From Fibrobacter succinogenes (lineage in GTDB: Bacteria > Fibrobacterota > Fibrobacteria > Fibrobacterales > Fibrobacteraceae): a stretch of 64,000 nucleotides of DNA. The first letter of the stretch is position 1; each line of letters begins with the position of its first letter. The DNA lies in NCBI GenBank assembly GCA_902779055.1, contig CACZAD010000029.1:114426-178425 (forward strand), written 5' to 3'. Shown in pieces: positions 50,301 through 57,872 of this stretch. The notes under the pieces are model-generated. The model searched no databases, was not told the origin of the DNA, and saw only the letters and a list, made by a program, of their open reading frames with translations. The position numbers and the translations under genes were made by a program.

Positions 50301-51261
50301 CATCAAAGTTATCGAAGTCGCAGAAGAACTTGTGGCACGCCTGGATTTCGTCGTTAAAGCTTTTGCGGAAGTTGCCTGCCGGGCAGAATTTCGGAAAGTT
50401 CTGCAGCATTGCCGGGAGAATGTGCGAGTAGTCCTTCCAGGTCTTGAAATCGAATTCTGGCAGTCGCTTGGGCGGAATGCTGTTCTGCGATTCGCGGCCT
50501 GACCCCTTGTAGCCGCCAAACAGGCTTTCGCTGGCGTCTTCGGCGTGCGAAAGTTCTGCGGAACGCTTGATTTCGTGAGCTTCGTCGGCGTTTTCGCCAG
50601 CGTCTCCGGAGGCTGTTCCGGTGGCGGTTGCGTTCCCATCCGCATTTGCGTTTGTGGCGCTATTGGCCGTTTCGCTTTCGTCGACAAGCCTCGTCGCCTT
50701 GCTGAATGCACGCACGAGGTTTGCTTCGGCGGGGGCTTCCATTTCCATGGATTCCGGCTTGAAGTCCTTGATGAACTCGAGGTCGAGCCCGTGGATCTTG
50801 AAAAGAATGTTCGGGTCTTTGTCGGCCTGTTCCGCAATTTTTAAGAAGGTGGCTACGAGGTACTTGCACGGGCGTTCGTCACGGCAGTCGCAGCCCATGT
50901 TGACTTTTTCGGGATCGTCGAATAGCTGGAGCCCGCTTTTCATCATCAATAGCTCGAGCGATGGGCTTAGCGCCTTGTTGTTGAACGCCAACAGTTCTGC
51001 GGGCTGCTGCTTCAAAAAGCTCACGAAGATTTCGGCAGATTCTTTGGAAAATCTTGGGAATACGATGTAGTTATTGTGGAGGCCGCCATTCGGGCCTTTT
51101 ACGACGGAAATCACACGGTTATCGACGATGTCGACGCTCGAAACCTGACCGCGTGCGGCAAACTTGATCCCCTGCAATATGGCCTGTTCGCTTGCGGTCC
51201 CAAGAATGGCCGATAGCCACTTGTTCGTCCACCAAGTTTTTCCATAACTTCCAAAATCCAT
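47335..51261 (-). CDS. SWIM-domain SNF2-family ATPase
   Basis: This 1308-residue protein is a Swi2/Snf2-type helicase-like ATPase. Near residue 127 there is a SWIM-like motif (MGCDCRDERPCKYLVATF), in which the final His of CxCx(n)CxH reads Tyr. The SNF2 core begins near 800: LRPYQMRGYSWMYKNL, Walker A DDMGLGKTLQVITYLL (about 830), DEAQNIKNADSEQSK (about 923), SGTPVENRLMEFW, and the helicase-C half FTQFAEMG, SLKAGGTGLNLVAAS and QATDRAFRIGQKRNVQVHR. These proteins remodel protein-DNA complexes; in bacteria some belong to RapA-like or stress and defence loci, but this one stands alone. A low-complexity, Asn/Ala-rich linker lies near 200-240. TATATTTG precedes ATG by 5 bases. Confidence 0.88.
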   Translation of the reverse strand: MDFGSYGKTWWTNKWLSAILGTASEQAILQGIKFAARGQVSSVDIVDNRVISVVKGPNGGLHNNYIVFPRFSKESAEIFVSFLKQQPAELLAFNNKALSPSLELLMMKSGLQLFDDPEKVNMGCDCRDERPCKYLVATFLKIAEQADKDPNILFKIHGLDLEFIKDFKPESMEMEAPAEANLVRAFSKATRLVDESETANSATNANADGNATATGTASGDAGENADEAHEIKRSAELSHAEDASESLFGGYKGSGRESQNSIPPKRLPEFDFKTWKDYSHILPAMLQNFPKFCPAGNFRKSFNDEIQACHKFFCDFDNFDVFSEQFRVNNAKTFLMENEQLRLFHKPGWHWSFEQSLAGKVIDSNLTVKNIMGALCCLSAGNFSWHHYSVRYLHLLLQVAFYLVRTGAIYPQVFWIGKDVAQMRWLPAEMLPEILYIVADLEVSAPRNLAWTSKDEELFEIAEPAEHILSLFISQLLKFARTYKTPLKTNHGNLLSFFFDSVSGKLANNAHAIPGKIQQWLSVYSSLGCRTQILFVCYESGDDVALEVFVLDEDGTSASAAENAAKRTPLSELFENNDSRLLSILSVLNGIADGFKPLDEYLERRASSPILMRGAELLEFLQDCLKKLELFGIKTEIPKNLLNIGKPKPKMRLQGSMSFGAFTAGDLLDFDWEIAIGDENISAKEFLELAEKADRLLKYKSSYVQVTEQDLQSIRDKIEGKSDESAKKGKGKKAAEDTAENGDNDDEILEEDSAPEITQAKLVQACFTGECDNIPVEMASDFKQQFEAWRAETEIPLPENLNATLRPYQMRGYSWMYKNLQIGFGCILADDMGLGKTLQVITYLLKMKQEGKFETKKAIVVMPAGLLCNWQVEIKKFAPELTFFAYHGGRRNLQKFNADVLLTTYATFRKDFKELDKIEWQTIIIDEAQNIKNADSEQSKLLRKMKAPMKIAMSGTPVENRLMEFWTIMDFANHGFFPSASEFREKYETPIQKNGNQVVAETFRKITAPFMLRRLKTDKSIISDLPEKIIQDEYAELTRSQAAIYKRTLDHFLAELEEEQQLSELANDSHALFKRKGIILQMILALKQICNHPATFLKGLAAPENAAAPVQDAAAVPAERADTPKDTSKLESGKMQMLLDLLTSIQDQGEKTLIFTQFAEMGHLLKSTIESELGLRTHFYHGGCTQTQRSEMIQDFQENPDCKVLILSLKAGGTGLNLVAASQVIHYDLWWNPAIEAQATDRAFRIGQKRNVQVHRFITKGTFEEKINALLETKKAIANMTVNAGETWLADMDDKQLAEIFRLDNTIV

Positions 51262-51266
51262 GCGCC

Positions 51267-51298
51267 CAAATATAGTAAAAACTGCTCAAATGAACAAA
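51267..51298 (-). promoter_or_regulatory. Bacteroidota-like promoter of the SNF2 gene
   Basis: On the minus strand TTTG (51298-51295), 20 bases, TATATTTG (51274-51267) is an exact match to the -33/-7 pattern. The ATG at 51261 follows 5 bases later, implying a leaderless mRNA. Confidence 0.55.
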
Positions 51299-51410
51299 CT
51301 AATGACTGTGCATCGTGTCGAGATGCCTAAAATGCAATCCGTAATCCTTGAATTACCGCCTTTTGTCGGAAAAAGTGTAAATCTTTATTTAGGGGAAAAT
51401 GTGATATTAG

Positions 51411-51416
51411 TATATT
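51411..51416 (+). promoter_or_regulatory. -10 element of the RND transporter gene
   Basis: TATATT ends 7 bases before ATG 51424; no ribosome-binding site is present. It lies back to back with the promoter of the SNF2 gene. Confidence 0.42.
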
Positions 51417-51423
51417 TCATAGC

Positions 51424-54039
51424 ATGAATTCAAAAAAGTCGTTCGCCGAAAGGTTTTCTCAGTGGTATATTCCACTTGTTTGCAAGCATAAGTACAAGGC
51501 TCTAGCCTTTTATATTCTTCTCGCCGTTCTTTTCGCGTTTCCCATCCTGGTAAAGCCGGGGCTAAAGCTCGATGCCGACTTGTCGCACCTTTTGCCCGAA
51601 GATACGCCGAGCGTAAAGGCTCTCGAAGAATCTTTCGAACGATTTGGCAGCACGGATCGCTACATGATTGCCATCCAGAGCGAGGATGTGGAACTGGTAG
51701 CTGCCCTTCAGGACTCGATTAGCGAATACATTCGCAAAAATTGGCAGGGCGATTTTGTTTCGACGCAGGTCGATAACGACAACAAGTTCTTTAAGGACAA
51801 TGCACTTCTGTATCTTCCGGTAAAGCACCTCGAAAATATTCGAGACAATTTGGAAGACCTGCAGCTCGAAATTGGGCGCAAGAATGGTCCGCTGGTTGTT
51901 GATTTGCTTGGTGGTACGGATTCCGCAGGCGCTCCGGTCGAGAAAAAGGAACGCGTCTGGTTTAATGCGGATATCCCTCAGGAACTTGGTCTTCCCGACG
52001 AAGCCATCAATGCTTTTGACGCCTTCTTCAAGAAAGACAAGAAAAACGAAGCCGCTAGCGAAAAGACCAATGAATGGGATCAGAAAAAGTATATACCGGA
52101 TCACTTGAAGACTCGTTTCATCGGTACTCCGAGACCGGATAGCACTGGAAAGATTCTTTTCAACGGTGTGGTCCATGCAAAGCTTATCAAGCCTTCGACC
52201 GATTATGAGTTCGTGACCCACATTTTGGCTCGTACCGATTCCCTGTTGGCTTATTTTAATGGCAAGTCCTATCCGGTGCCGACTCGCTTTACCGTGGAAG
52301 GCACTTATGAAGGCCTCAAGGAAGTGGACGAAGTGGCTAACGATTCCATCTTCTCGTTTGGCATAAGCCTTGTCCTTATCATTTTGCTCACGATGTTCTT
52401 TTTCAGGAGCGTCAAGGGTCCCATTCTTGTTACGGCGTCTGTGCTTTACGCTTGCCTTCCGACGCTTGCGTTTACGGCGTTGTTCTACGGTAAGTTGAAT
52501 CCGTTTACGGTCTTTGTTGCATCCATTATCTTGGGCATCGGTATTGACTATTCTATTCATATCTTGGGTACGGCTCAAAAGTTGGCTCGCAAGTATGATT
52601 CCCTGGAAGAAGTTCTCGAAGCTGCCCAGCGTAAAATGCTCAAGCCGTTCATTCTGGCAAGCTTTACGACGATTGCCGCATTCTTGACTTTGCTTGCCGC
52701 TCATTTCAGGGGCTTCTACGAATTTGGCGTGGTGGCGTCGAGCGGTGTGCTGTTCAGTATGCTCACGTCGGTGCTTGTGCTTCCGGTGTTCATCAAGTGC
52801 ATGGGCGGCATCCCGCAGGCTCCGCAAAACTCCTTGCTGCCCGCTTCCTGGGACGAAGCCAAAATCCTCAAGTTCTTCAAGGTGGCTTCTTTTGTGGGCT
52901 TTGCTCTTGGCGTGGTGGCGCTCTGGTATGCGCAGGATGTGGACTTTGAACATAACCTCAAAAATTTGCGCCGCGTAGCGACAGTCAAGACTCAGGACAA
53001 GAATCATATTGCAACGGGTGTTACTCGTTCGAACAGCCGTGCAACATCGACTCCGGCTGCCGTTATGGGAAGCAAGTCTAGCCAGCTGGACATGCTCTAT
53101 GATACTTTGATGGTTCGCTTGCATGTCGAAAAGGATTCGACGCTCCGCAGTTTCTTGACGCTCAAGACTTTTGTGCCGTCTCTGGATTCGCAGAAGGCTC
53201 GTCTCGAAGTTATCGATGAAATTCGTGACCTGGTCGAGGCTCGCGTGTTTGACCGTGCCGAAGGTGATGACTCTGCCAACGTGGCTGCCTTGCGCAATCT
53301 GGCGTCGGTCGAAAATACGTTCACTGCCGAAGATATCCCTGATTGGGCTTTGGATCTGCTTCGTGAAAAAGATGGCAGTTACGGTAAAATCGGGTTTATC
53401 TACGGAAACTTCCCTGGTTGGGACGCTCACGCATTGCACCGTTTCCAGGATCGTTATGCACACTGGAATTTTGATGGCGAAGACTTGCGCACGTTCTCGT
53501 CGCAGTTCATCCTTTCGGATGTGATTGAGTCGGTCAAGCAGGATAGCTTTAGACTTGCGCTTGTGATTATCTTGGTCATCTTCGGTACGCTTATCGTGTC
53601 GTTCCGCAAGCCGAAATTCTTCCTTGCTGGATGTGTCTCGTTTGGTATGGGCGCACTCTTGACTTTGGGCTTGCTTGGTGCATTGACTCATTATCTGGAT
53701 TTCGGAAAAATCAGCATCTACAATGTGATTGTGATCCCGATGACGCTTGGCATTGGCATCGATGCGACGATTCACTTTATCACCTCTTGGACATCTAAGT
53801 CTAACAAGGATATGAATCTTCGCCAGCTTTTCGATACAACGGGACGCAACGTGATGGCTAGCTCCACGACGACGATCGCTGGCTTTGTTGGATTCCTCTT
53901 TACGACTCACCGTGGCTTGCAGGGCATTGGGCACTTGGCTTGCATCGGAATTTTCATATTCCTTATCACAAGTGTTGTTTTCTCGATGTATCTTTGCGGC
54001 TCCTGGTTAAAGAAGAGTGATAAAAATTTGATGGAATGA
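51424..54039 (+). CDS. RND/MMPL-family exporter
   Basis: The 871-residue membrane protein has the RND layout: a TM near 25-45, a large periplasmic loop, a block of TMs (about 305-440), a second loop and a second block (about 705-860). Each half carries the family's G-x-D motif, GIGIDYSIHIL near 371 and GIGIDATIHFI near 775. This is the RND superfamily branch with MMPL/SSD-like proteins (including HpnN), which move lipids or other hydrophobic compounds using the proton gradient. No membrane-fusion or outer-membrane partner gene is adjacent. The aspartoacylase gene begins 1 base after its stop. Confidence 0.85.
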   Translation: MNSKKSFAERFSQWYIPLVCKHKYKALAFYILLAVLFAFPILVKPGLKLDADLSHLLPEDTPSVKALEESFERFGSTDRYMIAIQSEDVELVAALQDSISEYIRKNWQGDFVSTQVDNDNKFFKDNALLYLPVKHLENIRDNLEDLQLEIGRKNGPLVVDLLGGTDSAGAPVEKKERVWFNADIPQELGLPDEAINAFDAFFKKDKKNEAASEKTNEWDQKKYIPDHLKTRFIGTPRPDSTGKILFNGVVHAKLIKPSTDYEFVTHILARTDSLLAYFNGKSYPVPTRFTVEGTYEGLKEVDEVANDSIFSFGISLVLIILLTMFFFRSVKGPILVTASVLYACLPTLAFTALFYGKLNPFTVFVASIILGIGIDYSIHILGTAQKLARKYDSLEEVLEAAQRKMLKPFILASFTTIAAFLTLLAAHFRGFYEFGVVASSGVLFSMLTSVLVLPVFIKCMGGIPQAPQNSLLPASWDEAKILKFFKVASFVGFALGVVALWYAQDVDFEHNLKNLRRVATVKTQDKNHIATGVTRSNSRATSTPAAVMGSKSSQLDMLYDTLMVRLHVEKDSTLRSFLTLKTFVPSLDSQKARLEVIDEIRDLVEARVFDRAEGDDSANVAALRNLASVENTFTAEDIPDWALDLLREKDGSYGKIGFIYGNFPGWDAHALHRFQDRYAHWNFDGEDLRTFSSQFILSDVIESVKQDSFRLALVIILVIFGTLIVSFRKPKFFLAGCVSFGMGALLTLGLLGALTHYLDFGKISIYNVIVIPMTLGIGIDATIHFITSWTSKSNKDMNLRQLFDTTGRNVMASSTTTIAGFVGFLFTTHRGLQGIGHLACIGIFIFLITSVVFSMYLCGSWLKKSDKNLME

Positions 54040-54040
54040 T

Positions 54041-54949
54041 ATGTGTAGGATAAATTCAATAGTCGTTGCCGGTGGAACTCATGGCAACGAACGCACGGGC
54101 GTGAGCCTGGTTGAAAAGTGGATGGCTCATCCTGAATGTTACGATACTCTTTGCCAATCGGCCAAGGTAGATCTTGTACTTGCAAATCCGGAAGCGGTGC
54201 GCATTAATCGCCGCTACCGCGATCATGACTTGAATCGTGCTTTTTCGCAGACTTGCCTGGATATGACAGTGGAACCTGCCCAGTACGAATTCCGCAGGGC
54301 CCGTGAACTCAATAAGCTGTATGGACCTAAGGGCGAAAACACGCGTACGGACTTGATTCTGGACGTCCACAATACGGGTGCGAACATGGGCTATTGCTTG
54401 ATCCTTTCGACCCGCGATCCGTTCACGATGAAGGCTTCTGCGGTGCTTACGCAAGAATTCGAAGATGCCTGGATTTATTACCAGCCCGAAGAACGCAGCG
54501 CCTCGCCGTACTTTGGAACGGTTGCTAAGGCTGATGTCTGCATTGAAATTGGCCCGCAGCAGCACGGAACGCTGAATGCCGAAATTTTTGAACGTTCCGA
54601 AAAGCTTGTAAAGCGTTATTTGGAACTAGCCGAAGAATGGAACCGTGGCGAACTGCAAAAGCGCGAACCGATCCAGGTCGAAGTTTATACGCAGTTGCGC
54701 GACTTGGGATACCCCAAACCGCAGGGCGGTGGTTCGATTTTGGCGATGATTCACCCGGAATTGAACGGTCACGATTACCGTGAACTCAAGAAGGGCGACA
54801 AGCTTTTCCGCACATTCGATGGTAAGGACATTTTGTTCGAAGGTGAACCTGATGGGCGTAGCGTCTATCCGATTTTCATCAATGAACCGGCTTACTACGA
54901 GAAGGATATCGCCATGAGTCTTACCGTTAAAACGGTGGAATTGTGGTAA
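54041..54949 (+). CDS. Aspartoacylase / succinylglutamate desuccinylase family
   Basis: The 302-residue zinc enzyme starts INSIVVAGGTHGNERTGVSL, where His and Glu of HGNE bind zinc. It continues DHDLNRAF, the second zinc His in LILDVHNTGANMG and the catalytic Glu in CIEIGPQQHG, then a C-terminal beta domain with GKDILFEGEPDGRSVYPIF. This matches aspartoacylase (N-acetylaspartate to aspartate and acetate) better than AstE. It is in the same operon as the RND gene (1-base gap) and is followed after 21 bases by an acidic protein. The biological substrate is not known. Confidence 0.82.
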   Translation: MCRINSIVVAGGTHGNERTGVSLVEKWMAHPECYDTLCQSAKVDLVLANPEAVRINRRYRDHDLNRAFSQTCLDMTVEPAQYEFRRARELNKLYGPKGENTRTDLILDVHNTGANMGYCLILSTRDPFTMKASAVLTQEFEDAWIYYQPEERSASPYFGTVAKADVCIEIGPQQHGTLNAEIFERSEKLVKRYLELAEEWNRGELQKREPIQVEVYTQLRDLGYPKPQGGGSILAMIHPELNGHDYRELKKGDKLFRTFDGKDILFEGEPDGRSVYPIFINEPAYYEKDIAMSLTVKTVELW

Positions 54950-54970
54950 AAATTTGAAAAGGAATATAAA

Positions 54971-55633
54971 ATGACTGACTTTGACGAAACCGGTGTGCCG
55001 AGTGCTGATTTGATTCAGGTTACAGGCGAAGAAAGCCTCAAGAACTTTATGGACATTGTGCAGGAACTCAAGGCTAAGCCCTGGGATTCCCGCTTGAGCG
55101 ATATTCTCGATGCATTTGAAGACTTCTTGACGATCCGTCCGGAACCGCCCCAGTCTTGGCAGGATAATTACGCGGCCAGCGGAAAGCAGTTCGACTATTA
55201 CCAGATTGTGCTGCCTGAAGACTTCCAGGATCCGTACGAAGACGATCTTGGAAACATCCGTCGTTTGCGTGGTGAATTTGAACGTGTTCCGAGTACGATG
55301 GCTTTGGAACATGAACTCGTGAGCCGCAATTACTTTATTTTTGAAAACGGTCATGCCGAGCCGATTCCAGCTCCGCGTCCGATTCTGATGCTCGAAAGCA
55401 AGGATCGCGAAGATGATGAAGAACCGCAGGAAGGCGACATCACGTGGGATTGCTGCATCTCGATTTTTGCAGATGGCAGCTATGTGGCTTATAACCTTGA
55501 CCATGACGATGAAGAAGAACTCGGCGAAGATTTCAAGGTGGTTTTTGATAAGCATATCAAGACTCTTTCGAAGTTGCAGCTTGTGATTCCCGTGGAAGGT
55601 CGCGATTACGGCATCCTTCGCAGTGATGCGTAA
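54971..55633 (+). CDS. Acidic hypothetical protein
   Basis: The 220-residue product is strongly acidic, with runs such as DREDDEEPQEGD and DHDDEEELGED, and has no signal peptide or TM. Blocks include LIQVTGEESLKNFMDIVQEL near the start and DITWDCCISIFADGSYVAYN near 160, which reads like a beta strand pair. It ends YGILRSDA. A ribosome-binding site (aaaggaat) precedes ATG. The stop overlaps the HAD gene start (TAATG), so it is translationally coupled to the HAD phosphatase. I do not recognise the family. Confidence 0.7.
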   Translation: MTDFDETGVPSADLIQVTGEESLKNFMDIVQELKAKPWDSRLSDILDAFEDFLTIRPEPPQSWQDNYAASGKQFDYYQIVLPEDFQDPYEDDLGNIRRLRGEFERVPSTMALEHELVSRNYFIFENGHAEPIPAPRPILMLESKDREDDEEPQEGDITWDCCISIFADGSYVAYNLDHDDEEELGEDFKVVFDKHIKTLSKLQLVIPVEGRDYGILRSDA

Positions 55634-56667
55634 TGGAACGATTCGAAACAGAAATCTACCTGCGTTACAAGCAGATCATTGAATCGCAAAAGACTTGCTC
55701 TTTTATATGTCATCCCGGACTTGTTCCGGGATCGCCTTTCCATCGCGAAAATGCTCAACCGCGCCGCGTGCATATGGCGGATTTGTTGGACCGTTACGAT
55801 GCTTTTAGCTTTGACGGTTACGGCACGCTCTACAATCGCGGTAGCTTTGTTTACCCCGGTGCGATGGAATGGTTCAAGATGCTCCGCCGTGCGGGGAAAC
55901 ATCTCCGATTGGTGACAAACGCTGCTTCGGATGTCGATGAAGTCTTGGCTCGTGATGCGGACAAGCGCGGCTTCGACTTTTCGACAGAAGAAACGATTTC
56001 GTCGGGAAGCTTGTTGCGGGGTCTCGTGGAGCTACTGCGTCGTGGTGAACGCGCGGACGGAAATGCTGCGCTTAATGGAACTACGGATGGAACTGCCGCG
56101 AAGTCGCTTGACTTGCGCGAGGTTTATTACATTGGTCGTGAGACGGGTAAGAATGTGCTTGCAAAATGTGGCATCGAAGCGGTTGCGATGGATGCGGAGC
56201 CCGCTGAGCCTGTTGTAGCGATTTCGTCTGCGAAAGATACGCCTGAAACCTATGCGCGTGCGGTCAAAATTTTGCAGAAGCCGGGTGCTATATTACTTGT
56301 ACTCAATTCGGATGCCTGGGCACCGAAAATCCCTGATGAAAATGGTGTGACGGTTCGTGAACCTGTTTCGGGGGCGTTGAGTGAACGCTTGCGTCGAGAT
56401 TCAGCTTGTGAAGCAAATGCGGGAGATGGCTGCACGACTTATTATTTGGGCAAGCCATTCCCGCAGATTTGGAAACGCGTCAAGGCCTCGCTTCCGGCAG
56501 GCTCTCGCGTGTTGATGATTGGCGATACGCTTGGAACGGATGTGTTCGGCGCTAAGGTTGCTGGTTTTGATTCGGCGCTTGTCGTTGGCCGAAATGTTCC
56601 GGCTGCAGAATTGGAAGCTGATGAAATTGCGCTTGGAATCAGGCCGGATTATTATTTGATACCGTGA
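55633..56667 (+). CDS. HAD-superfamily (IIA/NagD-like) phosphatase
   Basis: The 344-residue protein carries HAD motif I FSFDGYGTLYN (nucleophile Asp near 57; the second Asp of DxD is Tyr, as in haloacid-dehalogenase-type members), motif II LRLVTNAAS, motif III lysine in GKPFPQIWKRV and motif IV MIGDTLGTDVFGAKVAG. The cap resembles type IIA (NagD) phosphatases acting on nucleotides or sugar phosphates. Residues about 21-47 contain CHPGLVPGS, translated from a dispersed palindromic repeat at 55711-55737 that interrupts the N-terminus. ATG 55633 overlaps the previous stop; ATG 55774 after the repeat is the alternative start. Confidence 0.83.
   Translation: MERFETEIYLRYKQIIESQKTCSFICHPGLVPGSPFHRENAQPRRVHMADLLDRYDAFSFDGYGTLYNRGSFVYPGAMEWFKMLRRAGKHLRLVTNAASDVDEVLARDADKRGFDFSTEETISSGSLLRGLVELLRRGERADGNAALNGTTDGTAAKSLDLREVYYIGRETGKNVLAKCGIEAVAMDAEPAEPVVAISSAKDTPETYARAVKILQKPGAILLVLNSDAWAPKIPDENGVTVREPVSGALSERLRRDSACEANAGDGCTTYYLGKPFPQIWKRVKASLPAGSRVLMIGDTLGTDVFGAKVAGFDSALVVGRNVPAAELEADEIALGIRPDYYLIP
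55710..55740. repeat. Dispersed palindromic repeat inside the HAD gene
   Basis: ATCCCGGA (55712-55719), CTTGT, TCCGGGAT (55725-55732) with tail CGCCTTTC is the same element as at 9567 and 58587. It is in frame in the coding sequence and gives the peptide CHPGLVPGSPF. Confidence 0.8.
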
Positions 56668-56735
56668 TGTTTTAAATTATTGTTGTTTACATTTTCCTCG
56701 GATTGAGCGATAATACAACTGGAGGATCCGGGAAA

Positions 56736-57560
56736 ATGTATTTTCGCCTTTTGGAATTTATTGCTGTTTGCTTTTTGGCCGTGGTGGCTTTTGCTGAAAA
56801 TGTTTCTGTGCAGAACTTTAAGGCGCAGAGTAGCTGCAATTATTTTGACTCTTATATTGATGTCGATTATCCGATTGGTGATTCTGGTGTTGTGGTGCCA
56901 TTAAGGGAATGGCTGGATTCCACGTTGCATTGTTGTGGCAAAATTGGGGAAGGGGAAAATCCTATTGCTCATTGTTTTGATAAATGCAATGTGAAATATG
57001 CTATGCTGCGGGATGACTTTGATAATGTCGAAGATGTGGGGCCGTTTGGCGGTTATGATTCTACTTGGATTATTTATGCATCGCAGACGCAAAGTACGGT
57101 TACGTATGAGGTGCGGACTGTTGGCTATAGTTCCGGAGCTGCTCATGAATGGGGTGAACACTCGACGTATGTTCTTTTGAAGGGGCGTGCAAAGCCTTTG
57201 TCGTACGAGGATATTTTTTCGGTCAGTCGAGCTGATATGATTGGGTATCTTGATAATCTTGCAAAGGTGGAACCGAGCAATCAGCGTGAATGTGGAGTAC
57301 GGTGGAACATAAGTGAAATTGATCGTGTGTATCCGGCTGCTGATGGGATTGTTTTCGTGTGGCGCACGTATGCGGTTAATTGCGGGGCTTGCGGTAATGT
57401 GAAGTTTGTGATACCTTATGAGAGATTCCACGGAATGTTTCGCCCGGAATTCGAGAAGATTATGAAGGAGATTAAATGGAGGTATTGGTGGGGGTATGAT
57501 TCTCGGTTTCTCAACCCACTTTATTCACTTGTAAAGAAAAAGACCAGGTCTTTGACCTGA
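56736..57560 (+). CDS. Exported protein with RsiV/DUF3298-like fold, C-terminus from a repeat
   Basis: ATG 56736, about ten bases after GGAGG, opens a signal peptide (FRLLEFIAVCFLAVVAFA). The mature part of about 250 residues resembles DUF3298/RsiV-type periplasmic proteins, with YEVRTVGYSSGAAHEWG and YEDIFSVSRADMIGYLD and a late strand VKFVIPYERFHGMF. Several cysteines (LHCCGK, HCFDKCN, CGACGN) suggest disulfides. The last 17 residues (FLNPLYSLVKKKTRSLT) are encoded by a 34-base direct repeat and terminator that recur next to the tRNA-Gly gene. The original C-terminus may therefore have been replaced. The longer start at 56703 is possible. Confidence 0.65.
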   Translation: MYFRLLEFIAVCFLAVVAFAENVSVQNFKAQSSCNYFDSYIDVDYPIGDSGVVVPLREWLDSTLHCCGKIGEGENPIAHCFDKCNVKYAMLRDDFDNVEDVGPFGGYDSTWIIYASQTQSTVTYEVRTVGYSSGAAHEWGEHSTYVLLKGRAKPLSYEDIFSVSRADMIGYLDNLAKVEPSNQRECGVRWNISEIDRVYPAADGIVFVWRTYAVNCGACGNVKFVIPYERFHGMFRPEFEKIMKEIKWRYWWGYDSRFLNPLYSLVKKKTRSLT

Positions 57561-57589
57561 TCTTTTATTTTAGAGCGGGAAAAGGGTTT
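57508..57589. repeat. Direct repeat copy A with tRNA-Gly 3'-end remnant
   Basis: A 34-base block (57508-57541), a hairpin GACCAGGTC / GACCTGATC (57542-57562) with TTTT, then GAGCGGGAAAAGGGTTT (57573-57589). The last piece is the 3' end of tRNA-Gly (acceptor and T-arm half) on the minus strand. Copy B holds the intact tRNA gene. The hairpin serves as terminator for the upstream gene. Confidence 0.75.
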
Positions 57590-57729
57590 GTTTGCCCGCA
57601 ATAATCCTTGCTGGCGCAAGGTTGCGGTCAAACCCTTCGGGCTTGCACTCGCTGCTCTCGTGTCAAGCGCAAAATTTGCCTTTTCGCACTTCGTGCATAA
57701 GTCAAATTTTGTCGAACCCTCTTTTCGGG
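57590..57729. other. Spacer between the two repeat copies
   Basis: About 140 bases without a gene. Imperfect dyads TTGCTGGCGCAAGG and AACCCTTCGGGCTT and the pair AAATTTGCC...CAAATTTTG are present. This is probably the remains of the sequence between two former tRNA copies. Confidence 0.35.
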
Positions 57730-57795
57730 TTCTCAACCCACTTTATTCACTTGTAAAGAAAAAAGAACCAGGCTTTGCGCCTGGTTCCTTTTTCT
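57730..57795. repeat. Direct repeat copy B with hairpin terminator
   Basis: The same 34-base block as copy A (57730-57763) is followed by a perfect 9-bp stem GAACCAGGC / GCCTGGTTC (57765-57787) with T-runs on the plus side and A-runs on the other, so it can end transcription from tRNA-Gly on the minus strand. Confidence 0.75.
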
Positions 57796-57799
57796 TTCG

Positions 57800-57872
57800 A
57801 GCGGGAAAAGGGTTTCGAACCCTCGACATCGACCTTGGGAAGGTCGCGCTCTACCAACTGAGCTACTCCCGC
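57800..57872 (-). tRNA. tRNA-Gly (CCC)
   Basis: Reading the minus strand, the acceptor is GCGGGAG / TTCCCGC with discriminator T. The D arm is GCTC/GAGC, the anticodon stem CGACC/GGTCG with loop TTCCCAA (anticodon CCC), and the T arm GAGGG/CCCTT with loop TTCGAAA. All arms pair well. It decodes GGG. CCA is not encoded. Transcription would end in the copy B hairpin. Confidence 0.93.

Noticed and set aside
51562..53934. A 790-codon antisense frame across the RND gene
   Set aside because: No start signals or recognisable protein; the sense strand carries clear RND motifs.
55774..55776. ATG 55774 as the sole start of the HAD gene
   Set aside because: It is plausible, but ATG 55633 overlaps the previous stop in the usual coupled way and its first 20 residues look like real protein; both are kept in the entry.
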